This document shows positions 1-12,586 of a stretch of DNA of 64,000 nucleotides, in pieces. The notes beneath the pieces were generated by a model. The model was given only the letters and a program-made list of their open reading frames with translations, was not told the origin of the DNA and did no database searches. Every line of letters starts with the position of its first letter. Position 1 is the first letter of the stretch. The stretch is from Flaccisagitta enflata (Eukaryota; Chaetognatha; Sagittoidea; Aphragmophora): contig OZ231126.1 of assembly GCA_965153355.1 (NCBI GenBank), forward strand, positions 79,794,001 through 79,858,000, in the 5' to 3' direction. The translations under genes were made by a program, and so were the position numbers.

Positions 1-46
1 TTTCTGAGAATGAAGTTCCTCACAATCTAACTGCCTTTTTTTACCT

Positions 47-570
47 ACTATCTAGAGCAAAAGTATGGCAACACCATAAAACTTTATTTTTCTTTTTAAT
101 AAATAATACATAATATGATTCCAAAATATGTTCAAGATATGGCAAGATCCACCTCTAGACTTTAAGAGTGATTCTTTTAAGCCTTGCTATGCAACCAAAG
201 TCGCATGTCCCTTGCTTAGTAGCGGCTTCGTTTGAGACCAAAGCAAGGGTTGAGATTTGGGCTGCCCCCAGCCAACCGCCAAAAAGTTTAACACGATGTT
301 TTGTTTGCAATTGCTTCTTTGTAACAGCGCAATGTGTCAGAGTGCCTTCTTTCAATAATCAACTGCAATTTTTTTGCCATTTTTGATTTGGAGTAGCAAT
401 CTTGTTTTGGCTGTCATTTCTAAATGTTTTGACTTAGATAAATGTGGTTTGCATTATTGGATCAGAAATTTGATCTAGTTTCAGAATCTCACTGATTTTT
501 ATATGGATTTTTCATATAGAGTGGAGATATTGCTCAAAACATCTGTTGCCATACTTTTGCTCTAGATAGT
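47..570. mobile_element. Short inverted-repeat element (Tc1-like remnant inside)
   Basis: A perfect 27-bp inverted repeat bounds this 524-bp segment: the left arm at 47-73 starts ACTATCTAGAGCAAAAG and the right arm at 544-570 is its exact reverse complement. TA dinucleotides lie within the arms, but I cannot fix the target duplication. The inside carries a degenerate Tc1-like transposase stretch on the minus strand. The best reading is a deleted Tc1/mariner-type element. Confidence 0.6.
130..290 (-). pseudogene. Degenerate Tc1-like transposase fragment
   Basis: Read on the minus strand, one frame gives GGSPNLNP followed by a basic stretch with RLWLHSK. This resembles the Tc1-family catalytic signature (W-P-x-N-S-P-D-L-N-P). 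The frame is broken by several stops and nothing longer can be followed. The assignment rests on this motif and on the location between the inverted repeats at 47-73 and 544-570. Confidence 0.3.
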
Positions 571-1450
571 GTGTGTCATTCTTTTGTCTGTCTGCTTTTC
601 TATGATAAGGTTGTGAAGAAATATGGGGGCGATGGATCAAGGCAAAGTATTGAATCTTGTTACTTGGGAGATTATTTAATAAGAAATTGAGAAAATTCAC
701 ATGGTTGAAGATGGGCCTAAGAGGAAAGGGGGGGGTGGCACAACCACAATTTTTTTTACTTCATGGTCCTAACACTTGATAGGAGGTCTTGGTAAGTGAC
801 CCTGAAATCATCACTGATATAAGCTGGACAGATTTCCGAAATTGTGGATCTTCGTCCAACCTACTGTGGATTATGTAGAGACGCAAACAAGGTGCCATTT
901 GATCGATGTCAATCTGTTTGACATTTTGGTGTATGGTTTTTTGTTTATTCAATAAAAATTTCCAAGTAATTCAAGGTAAAAAACTTCCCCGAATCAAACT
1001 TTCAGCAAAAACCAGTAGAAAACGCTGTTTCCCTATTAAAATCTCCTCGTTAAGCTCTGCAAAGGGCCACTTAAACACAAGCCACTGTAGAAATCTTTTA
1101 AATCTATGCTCTGGGAACAATGATCTAGACACCCAAAAAAATGGCACATTTCTAGCTTCTCTCTTTATAGACACATTTTTTTTTTCGAACACCTGTTATA
1201 CTATCTAGCTCATATATGTATCGGCAAGCATTTACAGCAATATCTCTGTATCACATAAAAATCAGTAAGCTTCTGATTTCTGAAACTACTTTGAATTTCT
1301 GACTAAATGCCACAAACCGCACTCTTTAAGCTTAAGGCATTTAGATTTGACAAGCAAAACAAAAGCGATACCCCAATTGAAAAATAGCAAAAATAATGCA
1401 TCTTGTTTCTTTTTGGTTTTTGAATTGAGTAACAAAGAGTGGATTGGAGG
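571..1450. other. No gene seen
   Basis: AT-rich sequence with only short, unsupported reading frames in both directions. There is no recognisable motif, RNA gene or repeat boundary. Confidence 0.5.
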
Positions 1451-1564
1451 TTTTTAGGTGCGACAAAGCACCTCTAAAACTGGCTGTGTCTGTCTGTTGG
1501 TCGGGAAACGCATTCGTTCGACGATCCACACGTCGCACCATATTGGCCTACTTGGCCTTGTTTT
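1451..1564 (+). mobile_element. Family-1 hairpin/(GTCN)n element, GGTGC subtype
   Basis: A compact copy of the dispersed family. It opens TTTTTAGGTGCGACAAAGCACC, in which GGTGC and GCACC form a hairpin, then continues TCTAAAA and a short GTCT/GTCG core. It ends GTCGCACC...GGCCTTGTTTT. The 3' GTCGCACC is the reverse complement of the 5' GGTGCGAC. Confidence 0.65.
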
Positions 1565-2096
<532 letters not shown>

Positions 2097-2199
2097 ATAT
2101 GAAGACAGACGCTTCCAATGAGGGAATCATGAGAATGCAAATACTCCCACCGCGCCTCTATATTTGTCTTTGATGTTATCTTGGTCCTGCGCAATCCTT

Positions 2200-2339
2200 T
2201 CTCTCCCTCTCATTCTCTCTCCCACTGTCTCTCTCTCACTGTCTCTCGCTCAGTGTCTTCCTTTCTCTTTCTGCCTTTCACGTTAAATTTTTCAATCTAT
2301 CTTTCTTTATTTCTTTCTTTCTTTCTCTCCTTCTCTCCT

Positions 2340-2399
<60 letters not shown>

Positions 2400-2506
2400 G
2401 TTTTCTTTCTCTCTTTCTTTCTTTCTTTCTTTCTTTTTTCTTTCTTTCTCTCTTTTTTCCCCCCTTTTTTTTCTTTTTTCTTTCTCCCTGATCTTCTTCC
2501 TTTCTT
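2200..2506. repeat. Polypyrimidine (CTTT/CT)n tract
   Basis: An imperfect TTTC/CTCT array on the plus strand, including a clean (TTTC)n core near 2338-2398. Low complexity, with no coding signal. Confidence 0.95.
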
Positions 2507-2568
2507 GTTGGAAAAAATTCTTTTTTATTGTTCTCTGTATATCTGTTCATATGGTTTGAATACATTTG

Positions 2569-2702
2569 TTTTTAGGTGCGCCAAAGTACCTCTATAACAT
2601 AATAGGCTGTGTCCGTCTATAGGTCGGTTTGTCTGTTGATTGGGTTACGCGTTCGTTTGACGATCCACCCGGCGCATCCTCTTGGCCTACTTGACCTTGT
2701 TT
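2569..2702 (+). mobile_element. Family-1 element, GGTGCGCC subtype
   Basis: Starts TTTTTAGGTGCGCCAAAGTACCTCTATAA, has a GTCTGTTGATTGG-type core, and ends GGCGCATCC...TTGGCCTACTTGACCTTGTTT. GGTGCGCC at the 5' end pairs with GGCGCATC near the 3' end with one mismatch. Same layout as 1451-1564. Confidence 0.6.
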
Positions 2703-2843
2703 GTTTGCTTATTTGCTCGCTTGTTTGTTTCTTTTCCTTCTCTTTTGTTTCTTGCTTTCTGTTTTCTTCTTTCTTATTCTTCTTTCTTATTCTTCTTTTA
2801 TTTCTCTCTTTCTCTTTCTCATTCACACACACACTCTCTCACA

Positions 2844-3677
<834 letters not shown>

Positions 3678-3914
3678 CAGAATAAAATATCAATGCTAGC
3701 GTCATAAAAGTCAGGGTCAATTTGCGTAACATGTTTACTCTTCCCTATTGTTACATAAGACCGAAAAAATGGGATCAATGAAAAATATCAATTTTCGCGA
3801 AAATGCGAAAAAATAAAAAAAGATTCAAAAATTCATAACTTCTAAACTATTGATCGTAGAGACTTCTGCGGCGCTTTGAAACTGAAAAGTCCTTGCTTGA
3901 AAAAAAAATATATA

Positions 3915-5735
3915 CACTATTCTTAAAATGGTCAATGTTCTAGAATTCCCTCTAGCACACTGAACACTTTTTTGGCCCAAAAAATGGGCCAAAAAAAATA
4001 GTTACAAGAAAAACCTCAAAAGATGGCCATTTTAGGCTATTTTTTAAGGTTTTGACCCTGAAAACCACATCAAAAAGTATCCAAATATCTTCAAATTGGG
4101 TATTTACGTGTACCTGCATCCAATTCATCATTCTCAGAAAAAAAAAATGACAATTTTGAAAATTCTAGGCACCTATAATGGCCCAAAATTGATTTTTCGA
4201 CACTACCAAACACAGAAAAAAAGGGCTTTCCCATGAAACTAGTCCGATTGTCATAAAATTTGAACTGAAGCTTCTCAACTTCCACTGCTAGTACCCAAAA
4301 TTTTATGACAATCGGAGCAAGTTAAGATGCCTAAATTGGACCTCAAAGTCCAAAAAAGAAATTTCAAAATCGAAAAAAATCGACTTTTAGGCTGTAACAA
4401 TGTCAATGTATGGCAAAAATGACTAAACCATGACCCAAAAACTGATCTTCAGGTTGATGGTGAACTAGAAAAAAAATATCAGCCCTTGTTTTGCATTCCT
4501 GGCCCTCCCCCCAAAAAAACAAACAAGGTGTTGTCACTCGAAAACTGGCATTTTTGGCTATATTTTGAGGTTTTGACCCTAAAATCACATCATAAAGGGT
4601 CCAAATAACTTAGAATTAGGCATTCACGTGTAACTGAATCCTATTGATCATTCTCAGAAAAAAAAATGACAATTTTGAAAATTTTGGGTACCCATAATGG
4701 CCCAAAATTGATTTTTTGACACTACCAAACACAGGAAAAAAGGACTTTCTCATGCTTAAACTAGTCCGATTGTCATAAAATTTGAACTGTAGCTTCACAA
4801 CTTCCACTGCCAGTGCCACATAAAATTTCATGACAATCGGAGCAAGTTAAGATGCCTAAATTGGACCTCAAAGTCCAAAAATGAAACTTGAAATTCAAAA
4901 ATAATTGACTTCAGGTTGTAACAATGTCAATGTATGGCAAAAATGACTAAACCATGACCCAAAAGCAGATCTTCAGGTTGATGGTGAACTAAAACACAAA
5001 TATCAGCTCTTGTTTTGCATTCCTGGCCCCCTCAAAAAAAATGAACAAAGTGTTGTCACTCAAAAACTGGCATTTTTGGCTATTTTTGATTTGACCTCAA
5101 ATCACATCAAAAAGGGTCCAAATAACTTGAAATTGGGTATTTACATGTAACTGCATCCTATTCATCATTGTAAGAAAAAAAATGACAATTTTAAAAATTT
5201 TAGGTACCTATAATGGCCCAAAATTGATTTTTTGGCACTTCCAAACACCGAAAAAAAGGGCTTTCCCATGCTTAAACTAGTCCAATTGTCATTAAATTTG
5301 AACTGTAGCTTCTCAACTTCCACTGCTAGTCCCCCATAAAATTTTATGACAATCGGAGCAAGTTAAGACGCCTATATTGGAGGTCAAAGTCCAAAAATGA
5401 AATTTGAAAATCAAAAATAATCGACTTTTAGGTTGTAACAATGTCAATGTATGGCAAAATGACTAAACCATGACCCAAAAACTGATCTTGAGGTTGATGG
5501 TAAACCAAAAAAATATCACCCCTTGTTTTGCATTCCTGCCCCCCCCCCCCCCAAAAAAAACCAAACAAACAAGTTGTTGTCATTAAAAAACTGGTATTTT
5601 AGGCTATTTTCTATGGTTTTGACCCTGAAAACCACACCAAAAAGGGTCCAAATACCTTCAAATTCGACATTTACATGTAACTACATCCTGTTCATCATTC
5701 ACAGAAAAAAGAATGACTCCTCTGAAAATTTTGAT
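3915..5735 (-). repeat. Left inverted arm, about 3.5 tandem units of 517 bp
   Basis: Anchor ggcccaaaattgattttt recurs near 4182, 4699 and 5217, a period of about 517 bp. Each unit also holds the motif gtccgattgtcataaaattt and its near-inverse atgacaatcggagcaagtt, so every unit contains an internal imperfect palindrome. The outer edge contains a perfect palindrome-like ttggcccaaaaaatgggccaa. Similarity to the right arm stops near 5735, inside a family-1 fragment that begins with the gcccctgcccac motif. Confidence 0.85.
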
Positions 5736-6300
5736 GCCTTTTGCATCACTGCCCCTGCCCACTGGTATGCGACGGGTAGCCCTGAAGCCGTGTATCCAGC
5801 CTTTGAAGTTGAAAATGGCTGAATGATTCACCAGGATTCATAAATGGTAACCATACTGGTGAAATAGAGTAGACCTCCACTTCGGCATTAAAAAAGAGGT
5901 ATTGATGCTTGAAAAGCTCTTAAACGCTGAAAATGATATACCACTATGAGACTGGCTGACTGAAGGACTGACTGACTTACTAAAGCTGTGGCGTGTCCAC
6001 ACATATTTGAAATTTCACAACCAATATGAATGATTCCACTAAAAAGTACGTTCAAACAAAAAGTTTTGATAAAGAAAAAAAAATATTTTGGCGAGAAGAA
6101 CCGACGGAAAGAGATGGATGGACAGAAACGTCTATGAAAGTGCTCTGGCGCACCTAGGAAAGCATATATTAATGACAAAAGAATGAAAGAGAGAAATAGA
6201 TATAGTTACAATCCGCTATTACGGACCCGGGAGTAACAGAAATCTCAGAGGGAGCAACAAAACATTGTATTATATACAGTTTTCCCAATGTAAAAGAAGT
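5736..6300. other. Family-1 3' fragment and unannotated spacer
   Basis: 5740-5805 carries the family-1 3' signature (CACTGCCCCTGCCCAC...GTGTATCCAGCCTT). The rest has no supported feature. Confidence 0.4.
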
Positions 6301-6302
6301 TT

Positions 6303-6433
<131 letters not shown>

Positions 6434-6496
6434 TGACCATAGCCATTTATATATATACAGTATCACTCAACCCTTAATCAGACCCATCTACAGTCT

Positions 6497-6499
<3 letters not shown>

Positions 6500-6555
<56 letters not shown>
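6500..6555. repeat. (GA)n(GACA)n microsatellite
   Basis: A GA run to about 6538 followed by a short GACA run. Confidence 0.95.
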
Positions 6556-6887
6556 GGAGAAAGAGACAGGGGTAGAGGGATACGCATATGTAGACGATTG
6601 GCGAATAAGAATGGCAGGCAAATAAATTCAACTTTTTTGATCTTTGCCCCTTCAACGACCAGATCTAGACAAAACAAAACTCAAAATCCCGAAGTCACGA
6701 AGAAATTCTTCGATTCAGAACTTTTGAATATTCAAACATATTCCGTCTGAAAGTTTTTACTCTGGTTTCGTTAGGATTTCCTAATTTTAACGCTAAGAAT
6801 TTCGTAACTTAATTATCATGCGCAAGATTACGTTTACAGGAGGCTATGCCCATCTGTAAGCCTACTTTTCCTTCTTTCCTTCTTTTT

Positions 6888-7203
6888 CAGTCGCGTGCAC
6901 GCGACTCTACAACCCGCTTTGTCCGTCGGTCGGTCGGTTGGTCGGTCACATTTTACTTTTTTTATCACTTTCATTTCTTTACATCATTTTTAGTCATTTA
7001 AGTAATTTTAAGGCATTCTAAGTCATTCAAATCATTTTATATCATTTTAAGTCATTTTAAGTCATTAGGTCATTTTGTCATTTCAAGTCCTTTTTGGTCA
7101 TTTTAAATCATTTTAAGTCATTCTTAGTCATTCTCAGGCATTCTAAGTCTTTCTAAGTCATTCTAAGTCAGAAAATCTCGCACGCGGCTAATAGGTTTTG
7201 GCC
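6888..7203 (+). mobile_element. Family-1 element with 10-bp AAGTCATTTT core
   Basis: Opens with the palindrome GTCGCGTGCACGCGAC, then CTCTACAACCCGCTTTGTCC and (GTCG)n. The centre is a run of about 15 degenerate TTAAGTCATT units (6975-7170). It ends CTCGCACGCGGCTAATAGG...TTGGCCTTATTT. The same 3' end and core recur at 39258-39410, 40700-40927 and 47875-48152, marking a subfamily. Confidence 0.7.
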
Positions 7204-7249
7204 TTATTTCCTTTTTCTTTGTCTTTCCATACTTTTTTGTTCCCTCCAT

Positions 7250-7415
7250 CTTAGTTGCGGACACGCAACTCTATAAGAGGCTTTGTCCGTCCGTCGGTCC
7301 GTTGGTCGGTCCGTTGGTCGGTCCGTTGGTGAGCACGAGTCGAAAAGTGTGAAAACGCGCATTTCCGCTCCTGCCCACCCGTCCGCAACTGGTGGCCGTG
7401 TACCCGGCCTTGTTC
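7250..7415 (+). mobile_element. Family-1 element, GTTGCGGAC subtype
   Basis: Starts TTAGTTGCGGACACGCAACTCTATAAGAGG, then (GTCC/GTTG)n, then CGCGCATTTCCGCTCCTGCCCACC, and ends GTCCGCAACTGG...CCCGGCCTTGTT. The stem GTTGCGGAC, its hairpin partner CGCAAC and the 3' GTCCGCAAC are mutually complementary. Confidence 0.75.
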
Positions 7416-7429
7416 CTCTTTTTCTTCAT

Positions 7430-8830
7430 CCTCAGCTTTTTTTTCTCTCTCTCTTTGTCTTCTTCTGCTTCTTCTTCTTCTTTTTCTTCTTTTTCATCTT
7501 CTTCTTCTTCTTCTTCTTCTTCTTCTTCTTCTTCTTCTTCTTCTTCTTCTTCTTCTTCTTCTCCTTCTTCTTCTCCTTCTTCTTCATCTTCTTCTTCTTC
7601 TTCTTCTTCTTGTTCTTCTTCTTGTTCTTCTTTTTCGTTTTCTTTTTCTTTCTCTTCATCTTTTTCTTCTTCTTCTTTTTCTTCTTTTTCTTTTTCTTCT
7701 TTTTCTTTTTCTTTTTCTTTTTCTTTTTCTTTTTCTTTTTCTTTTTCTTTTTCTTTTCCTTTTTCTTCTTTTTCCTCATCATCTTCTTTTTCTTTCTCTT
7801 CGCCTTTCTCTTTTTCTTCCTCTTTTTCTTTCTCTTTCTCTCCATCTTTTTCTTTTTCTTTCTCTTCGCCCTTTTCTTTCTCTTTTTTTCCTCGTTTTCT
7901 TTCTCTTCATCTTTTTCTTTTTCTTTCACTTTGTCTTTTTCTTTTTCTTCCTCTTTTTCTTTCTCTTCATCTATCATTTTTTTCTTTCACTTCGTCTTTT
8001 TCTTTGTCTTTTTCCTTATATTTGTCTTTGTCTTTGTCTTCTTTTTCTTTTTCCTCTTTTTCTTCTTTTTCTTCTTCTCCTGCTTCAACTGCTTCTTCTT
8101 CTGCTTCTCCTCCTTCTTCTTCTTCTCCGGCTTCTTCTTCTTCTGCTTCTCCTCCTTCTTCTTTCTTCTTCTTCTCCTGCTTCTTCTTCCTCTTCTTCCT
8201 CTCCTGCTTCTTCTTCTTGTGCTTCTCCTGCTTCTTCTTCTTTTGCTTCTCCTCCTCCTCCTCCTCCTCCTTCTTCTTCTTCTTCTTCTTCTTCTTCTTC
8301 TTCTTCTTCTTCTTCTTCTTCTTCTTCTTCTTCTTTTTCCCCTGCTTCTTCTTCTTCTATATATACTTCTTCTTCTGTCACTCCATTTATTTCTTCCTTC
8401 TCTTTTCTTTTCCATATTCAATATATGGCCTCATCCAACATAGCCTCTCCTTCTTCCTCTTCTTCTTCTTCTTCTTCTCCTCTGCTTCTTCTTCTTCTTC
8501 TTCTTCTTCTTCTTCTTTTCTTCTTCCCTCCAATCTTCTCCTTCTTCTTCCTTTTCCTCTTCTTCTTCTCCTTCTTCTTTATTCTTCTTCTTCTTCTTTT
8601 CCTCTTCTATAGCTACTCCTTCTTCTTACTCCTCTTCTTCTTCTCCTTCTCCTTCTTCTTCTTCTCCTTCTTCTTCTTCTTCTTCTTTTCCTACTTCTTC
8701 TTCTCCTTCTTTTTCTTCTCCTTCTTCTTCTCCTTCTTTTTCTCCTTCTCTTCATCTTCTCCTTCTCCTTCTTTTTCTTTTTCTTTTTCTTTTTCTTTTT
8801 CTTTTTCTTTTTTTTTTTCTTTTTCTTCTG
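7430..8830. repeat. 1.4-kb polypyrimidine tract (CTT/CTTTTT)n
   Basis: An almost pure C/T strand of about 1.4 kb, mostly TTC and TTTTTC units with short GCT interruptions. The long Phe/Ser/Leu-rich frames across it, and the Lys/Glu/Arg frames opposite, are low-complexity artefacts. Tracts like this can form triplexes and are often mis-assembled. Confidence 0.95.
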
Positions 8831-9131
8831 CAGGACGTTGGGTACCGTTGATTATGTGTGAACTTGCGGCTCTTTAAAAGTTGTTGTCCCTCCGTCCGCC
8901 TTGCTGTGCATCCCTTCATCTTCCGGTCCATCTGGGGGTCCATCATGCCCCAGTAGTACGTTTCTCCAAGCACCGTAGAAACATTATTACAACACCTGTC
9001 AACGTTTCCATCGATGATACATGACATTCGCAGTCTACATTTCAAATTTGAGCATCTCAGCTTCACCAAACCCTTCACTAAAATGCACTTAAAGATATAA
9101 ACAAAAGAAAAAAATGATATTCTTTAACCAC

Positions 9132-9290
9132 TTTTTAGTTGCGGACACATAACCCTGTCGGTCCGTCTGTTGGTCCGTAAGTTGGTCCGTCGGTCTGTCA
9201 GCACGAGTCAAAAGCGGGAAAATGCGCATATCCGCCCCTGCCCACCCTTCCTGGTATTGGCCATGTATCCGCCAATATCCGGCTTCGTTT
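9132..9290 (+). mobile_element. Family-1 element, GTTGCGGAC subtype (decayed)
   Basis: TTAGTTGCGGACACATAACCCTGTCGGTCCGTC...AAAATGCGCATATCCGCCCCTGCCCACC, ending near GGCTTCGTTT. The 3' stem copy is lost. Confidence 0.6.
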
Positions 9291-9617
9291 CAACTTCATT
9301 TTATCGTCTTTGAAATTTGATTTGATCGTTCATTTTTGACTGGGAATCAATTCTCTTGTCATGTGACTTTTGTTTTTGGTTTGTTTGTTCATTGCCTTTG
9401 TTTTGCTTTTTTTTTTTTAATTTTTTTTTTCATAGTTCAGTTCATAGTTCACTTCATAGTTCAGTTGGTTTGTTTCAAGTGGGAATCAATTCTCTAGTCA
9501 TGTGACTTTTGTTTTTGGTTTGTTTGTTTATTGCCTTTGTTTTGTTTTTTTTTTTTTATTTTTTTTTTCATAGTTTAGTTCATAGTTCACCTCATAGTTC
9601 AGTTGGTTTGTTTCTAG
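9291..9617. repeat. Direct duplication of about 125 bp
   Basis: GGGAATCAATTCTCT..GTCATGTGACTTTTG through CATAGTTCAGTTGGTTTGTTTC occurs twice in tandem (about 9350-9477 and 9480-9616), with small differences. Each copy contains the 12-bp motif TAGTTCACTTCA repeated internally. Confidence 0.75.
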
Positions 9618-9792
9618 TTGGTCGGTCGGTCGGTCGGTCGGTTGGTCGGTCGGTCGGTCGGTCCCCTTTTTACTTTTTCGGCGTTTTTGAGCTTTTTGAT
9701 CATACAGCTCCTGCCCAGATGCCCTAGTGACCTTCTCCAGCACTGCTCCTGCCCACCCGCACGCGACTAGGGTAGCCGTGTATCCGGCCTTG
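9618..9792 (+). mobile_element. Family-1 element, 5' hairpin missing
   Basis: (GGTC)n core, then TCGGCGTTTTTGAGC, CTCCTGCCCAGATGCCC and CCCGCACGCGACTAGGGTAGCC...GTATCCGGCCTTGTT. The GTCGCGTGC hairpin start is absent. Confidence 0.65.
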
Positions 9793-9892
9793 TTTGTTCG
9801 TGGAGGTGTTGACCAAACGTTGGATGATATAATGCTTGACCCGTCTTAAGCTGTTTGTAATAAAATTCCATGTCACCAATGACGTGTTAGAG

Positions 9893-9894
<2 letters not shown>

Positions 9895-9972
<78 letters not shown>
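9895..9972. repeat. (AAC)n microsatellite
   Basis: A perfect CAA/AAC trinucleotide run followed by CGAATCAAACCACCTTCAA, a motif that repeats immediately downstream at about 10015-10035. This may be the 3' tail of an unrecognised SINE or LINE copy. The Asn-rich frame is not a gene. Confidence 0.9.
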
Positions 9973-10084
9973 CCGAATCAAACCACCTTCAACAAAAAAA
10001 AAGGTAACAACAACAACCGAATCAAACCACTTTCAATACGCTTGCTGGGCGGCCGGAAAAAAACTTTCTCCAGCTCGGCGTTGA

Positions 10085-10620
10085 ATTGACAGCATCTCTC
10101 ATCAAAGCCTTTTAAAAGAGGATTGTGACTTTTGTCCTTCGTTAGTCGTCAGTGTTGCTTGTAAAGAGTTTTCAAGGCTGCTGTGGGTGAGGACGTAAAG
10201 CATGGGGTTACACTTTTTTTTTTCATTTTTTAAGCAAGCCTTCAATGTTTTTAAATTTTGAGCAGTTTCAAGGCTTGAAAGTTCTTAAATTGTTCTTAAT
10301 TCAAACACAGTTTAACCTTCAATTAAGAACGTTCTTAATTAATTTTAAGTTTGTCATCAAGGAGAAAATGAAAGAAAATGTCAATTCAACAACAAACTAG
10401 CAGATATAAACATTTTGAATGAATCTAGATCAAAAAAGTAAAAAAATATGTGCTATACAAAGAAAAACATGATTTGTTATACAGAAAAGATAGAGTCTGT
10501 CCATTTACAAAGAATAATTGATTGAAAAAAGCCCCGAAAAAAAAATGTTCTTAAATTTTTGACGATTTTCAGCCTAACGTTCTTATAAACTTGGTTCTTA
10601 TAAAAAAAAGTGTACGTAGT
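10085..10620. other. No gene seen
   Basis: AT-rich sequence with runs of TTCTTAAATT/AATTAAGAACG, including a small inverted pair near 10285-10345. No supported gene. Confidence 0.4.
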
Positions 10621-10623
10621 TTT

Positions 10624-11170
10624 TGGACAGGGGCCCCGAAGGGGTCGATGACCTATGCTTTCACACATTTGGAGGATTTTCCCCTTCTCCTTTTCCTCCT
10701 TCTACGCCCCCCCCCCCTCAAATCCCAGTCTCAAGGCCCAAATTCCAGTCTCGAGGCCCAAATCCCAGTCTTGAGGCCATGAGGCCCACATCCCAGCCTC
10801 AAGGCCCAAATCCTAGCTTCAAGGCCTAAATCCTAGCCTGGAGGCCCAAATTCTAGAATTTCAGTATTGAGCCCAGTCTCATCTCAGCCAAAATCTCAAT
10901 CTTGAGGCTGATCTCAGCCTCCAGGCTGAGATTTCGCCCTTGACTAAGTTGGCCTGGCAGAGGCAGAATGGGCCTCAGACCAGGATTTGGGCCTCGAGTT
11001 TAGAATGGGCCTCAGGACTTGGATTTTAGGGGGACGGAGGGGGCGGGGGTCATGTGTGGCGGGGTCATCGACACTGGGGCAGCTAACTCTCTCAACCACA
11101 ACCTACTTAGGCAGGGCACGGGTACCGCTGACCATCTAACGCTTTTGTGACTATTGATGATGTTGGCTAC
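10624..11170 (+). mobile_element. Family-2 minisatellite element
   Basis: Begins GGACAGGGGCCCCGAAGGGG...GACCTATGCTTTCACACAT. It contains about eight units of the 20-bp GAGGCCCAAATCCCAGCCTC minisatellite and more diverged ones, and ends GGGCACGGGTACCGCTGACC ATCTAACGCTTTTG. Same architecture as 16147-16745. Confidence 0.65.
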
Positions 11171-11239
11171 CGCAGACTGGACACCAACATGACTTTCAGT
11201 TTTCTCTAACACAGCAAAAACGACAAATTTGTTAGTCGG

Positions 11240-11560
11240 CGCCCGCGAGTGTTGTTGTTGTTGTTGTAGCCCAGGGAATCACTGGGGTGTATATTGAGCG
11301 CGGTTTGAAGGCTTCTAATGAAGGCCAATCGACCCACCACATGGGCGGCGCCTCCGGGTCTTTTTGGTGTCAGATTCCACATCATGATGTCCTATGGCCT
11401 ACCCTCCCCACTAGCTAGCTATTACCCATCACTGATTCTAACCACGATGAAGATCTCTTGTGTGGCGAGCTGGCTCAGCCGGGAACCGGGCCCGTGACAG
11501 AGGATCACGAGGCCGCGTCTGCCACTGAGTGCTCCCCTGCCGCGAGTGTCGTGAGACCGA
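11240..11560 (-). mobile_element. tRNA-derived SINE with (AAC)n tail
   Basis: Read on the minus strand, the 5' part (about 11545-11465) has a tRNA-like promoter: box A-like GAGCACTCAGTGGCAGACG and, about 45 bases on, box B-like GGCCCGGTTCCCGGCTGAG. A body of about 200 bp follows, and the 3' end is a short AAC repeat (about 11264-11250). A tRNA-like head with a simple-repeat tail is the standard SINE plan. The source tRNA was not identified. No second copy is visible in this window. Confidence 0.5.
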
Positions 11561-11564
11561 CTGG

Positions 11565-11567
<3 letters not shown>

Positions 11568-11619
<52 letters not shown>
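11568..11619. repeat. (CA)n microsatellite
   Basis: A CA run directly abutting the 5' side of the SINE head. Confidence 0.95.
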
Positions 11620-11620
<1 letters not shown>

Positions 11621-11837
11621 TTAACACTATTTAAACCATAACTATATTGTTTTATAGCTCTATAGGGAAGAAAATCATAGATATAAAAATGCAACGCGAC
11701 GTGTTGCGGGGAAGGAAATCAAAGGCAGGGGGGGGGCAATCAAAAGCGACTCAATTATATACACCCCTGCTTTGAATTCAACTTTACGAGAATTGCGCAG
11801 TAACATGGCAAAGAACAGCTAAATTTGTCAATAACAA

Positions 11838-12007
11838 GGCCGGATACACAGCTACCGAAGTCGCGTGCGGCGGGTCCCAGGCGGGGCAGTGATAAAAAAA
11901 GGAACCCTGGCATTTGGGCGTCCACAAGAGTGGCGATTTCACACTGGCGAGATCATACTAAGCCAGACCACATACTGGCAGAAGCCCTACTAGCCATGGC
12001 AACAGTG

Positions 12008-12063
<56 letters not shown>

Positions 12064-12200
12064 AAAAGTGATGGACATAAAGATGAACAAACTGTGTATG
12101 GTGACATACAAAAACGCCGAAGAAAGCAAGGTGTTACCGACGGAGGGACGGACCGACCGACTGACATAGCAGATTGTAGAGTCGCGTGCACGCGGCTAAA
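11838..12200 (-). mobile_element. Family-1 element, GTCGCGTGC subtype, with (GA)n insert
   Basis: On the minus strand it opens TTTTAGCCGCGTGCACGCGACTCTACAATC, has (GTCG/GTCC)n, and ends GCCGCACGCGACTTCGGTAGC...GTATCCGGCCTTGTT. A (GA)n run at 12009-12060 and unrelated sequence lie inside, making this copy unusually long. Confidence 0.65.
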
Positions 12201-12468
12201 AAACACCATGAACATTCCAAAAAGGCTAAATACTTAAAAAATAAGTTTAACTCCTTGGCTGCCGTGTGTAACAAACCCGGCAGAAGCGTGTAAGGGTTGC
12301 AAAACTCATGCGTCTTTACTACTTTGTTTTTATTGCAGTCTGAAGCTTCTTTTTTGTTACGGCGAAGGGTTTTAAATGTAGACTGGGAATGTCATGTATC
12401 ATCGATGGAAACGTTGACAGAAGGAGAAATACCGTTTCTACCGTGCATGAAGAAACGTACCCAGTAGG

Positions 12469-12469
<1 letters not shown>

Positions 12470-12555
<86 letters not shown>

Positions 12556-12586
12556 TTTGTGTGTGTGTGTGTGTGTGTGTGTGTTA
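12470..12586. repeat. (GT)n microsatellite
   Basis: A GT run with a single CTTT interruption near 12555. Confidence 0.96.

Noticed and set aside
4091-5000. Recurrent short minus-strand frame (GKPFFSVFGSVEKSILGHY) in the arms
   Set aside because: It appears in every 517-bp unit but is closed within about 65 codons, with different stops in each unit, and has no start context. Most likely a by-product of the repeat.
7283-8612. Long Phe/Ser/Leu-rich frames (up to about 400 codons)
   Set aside because: They follow exactly from an almost pure pyrimidine tract and have equally long Lys/Glu/Arg shadows on the other strand. No flanking conserved sequence.
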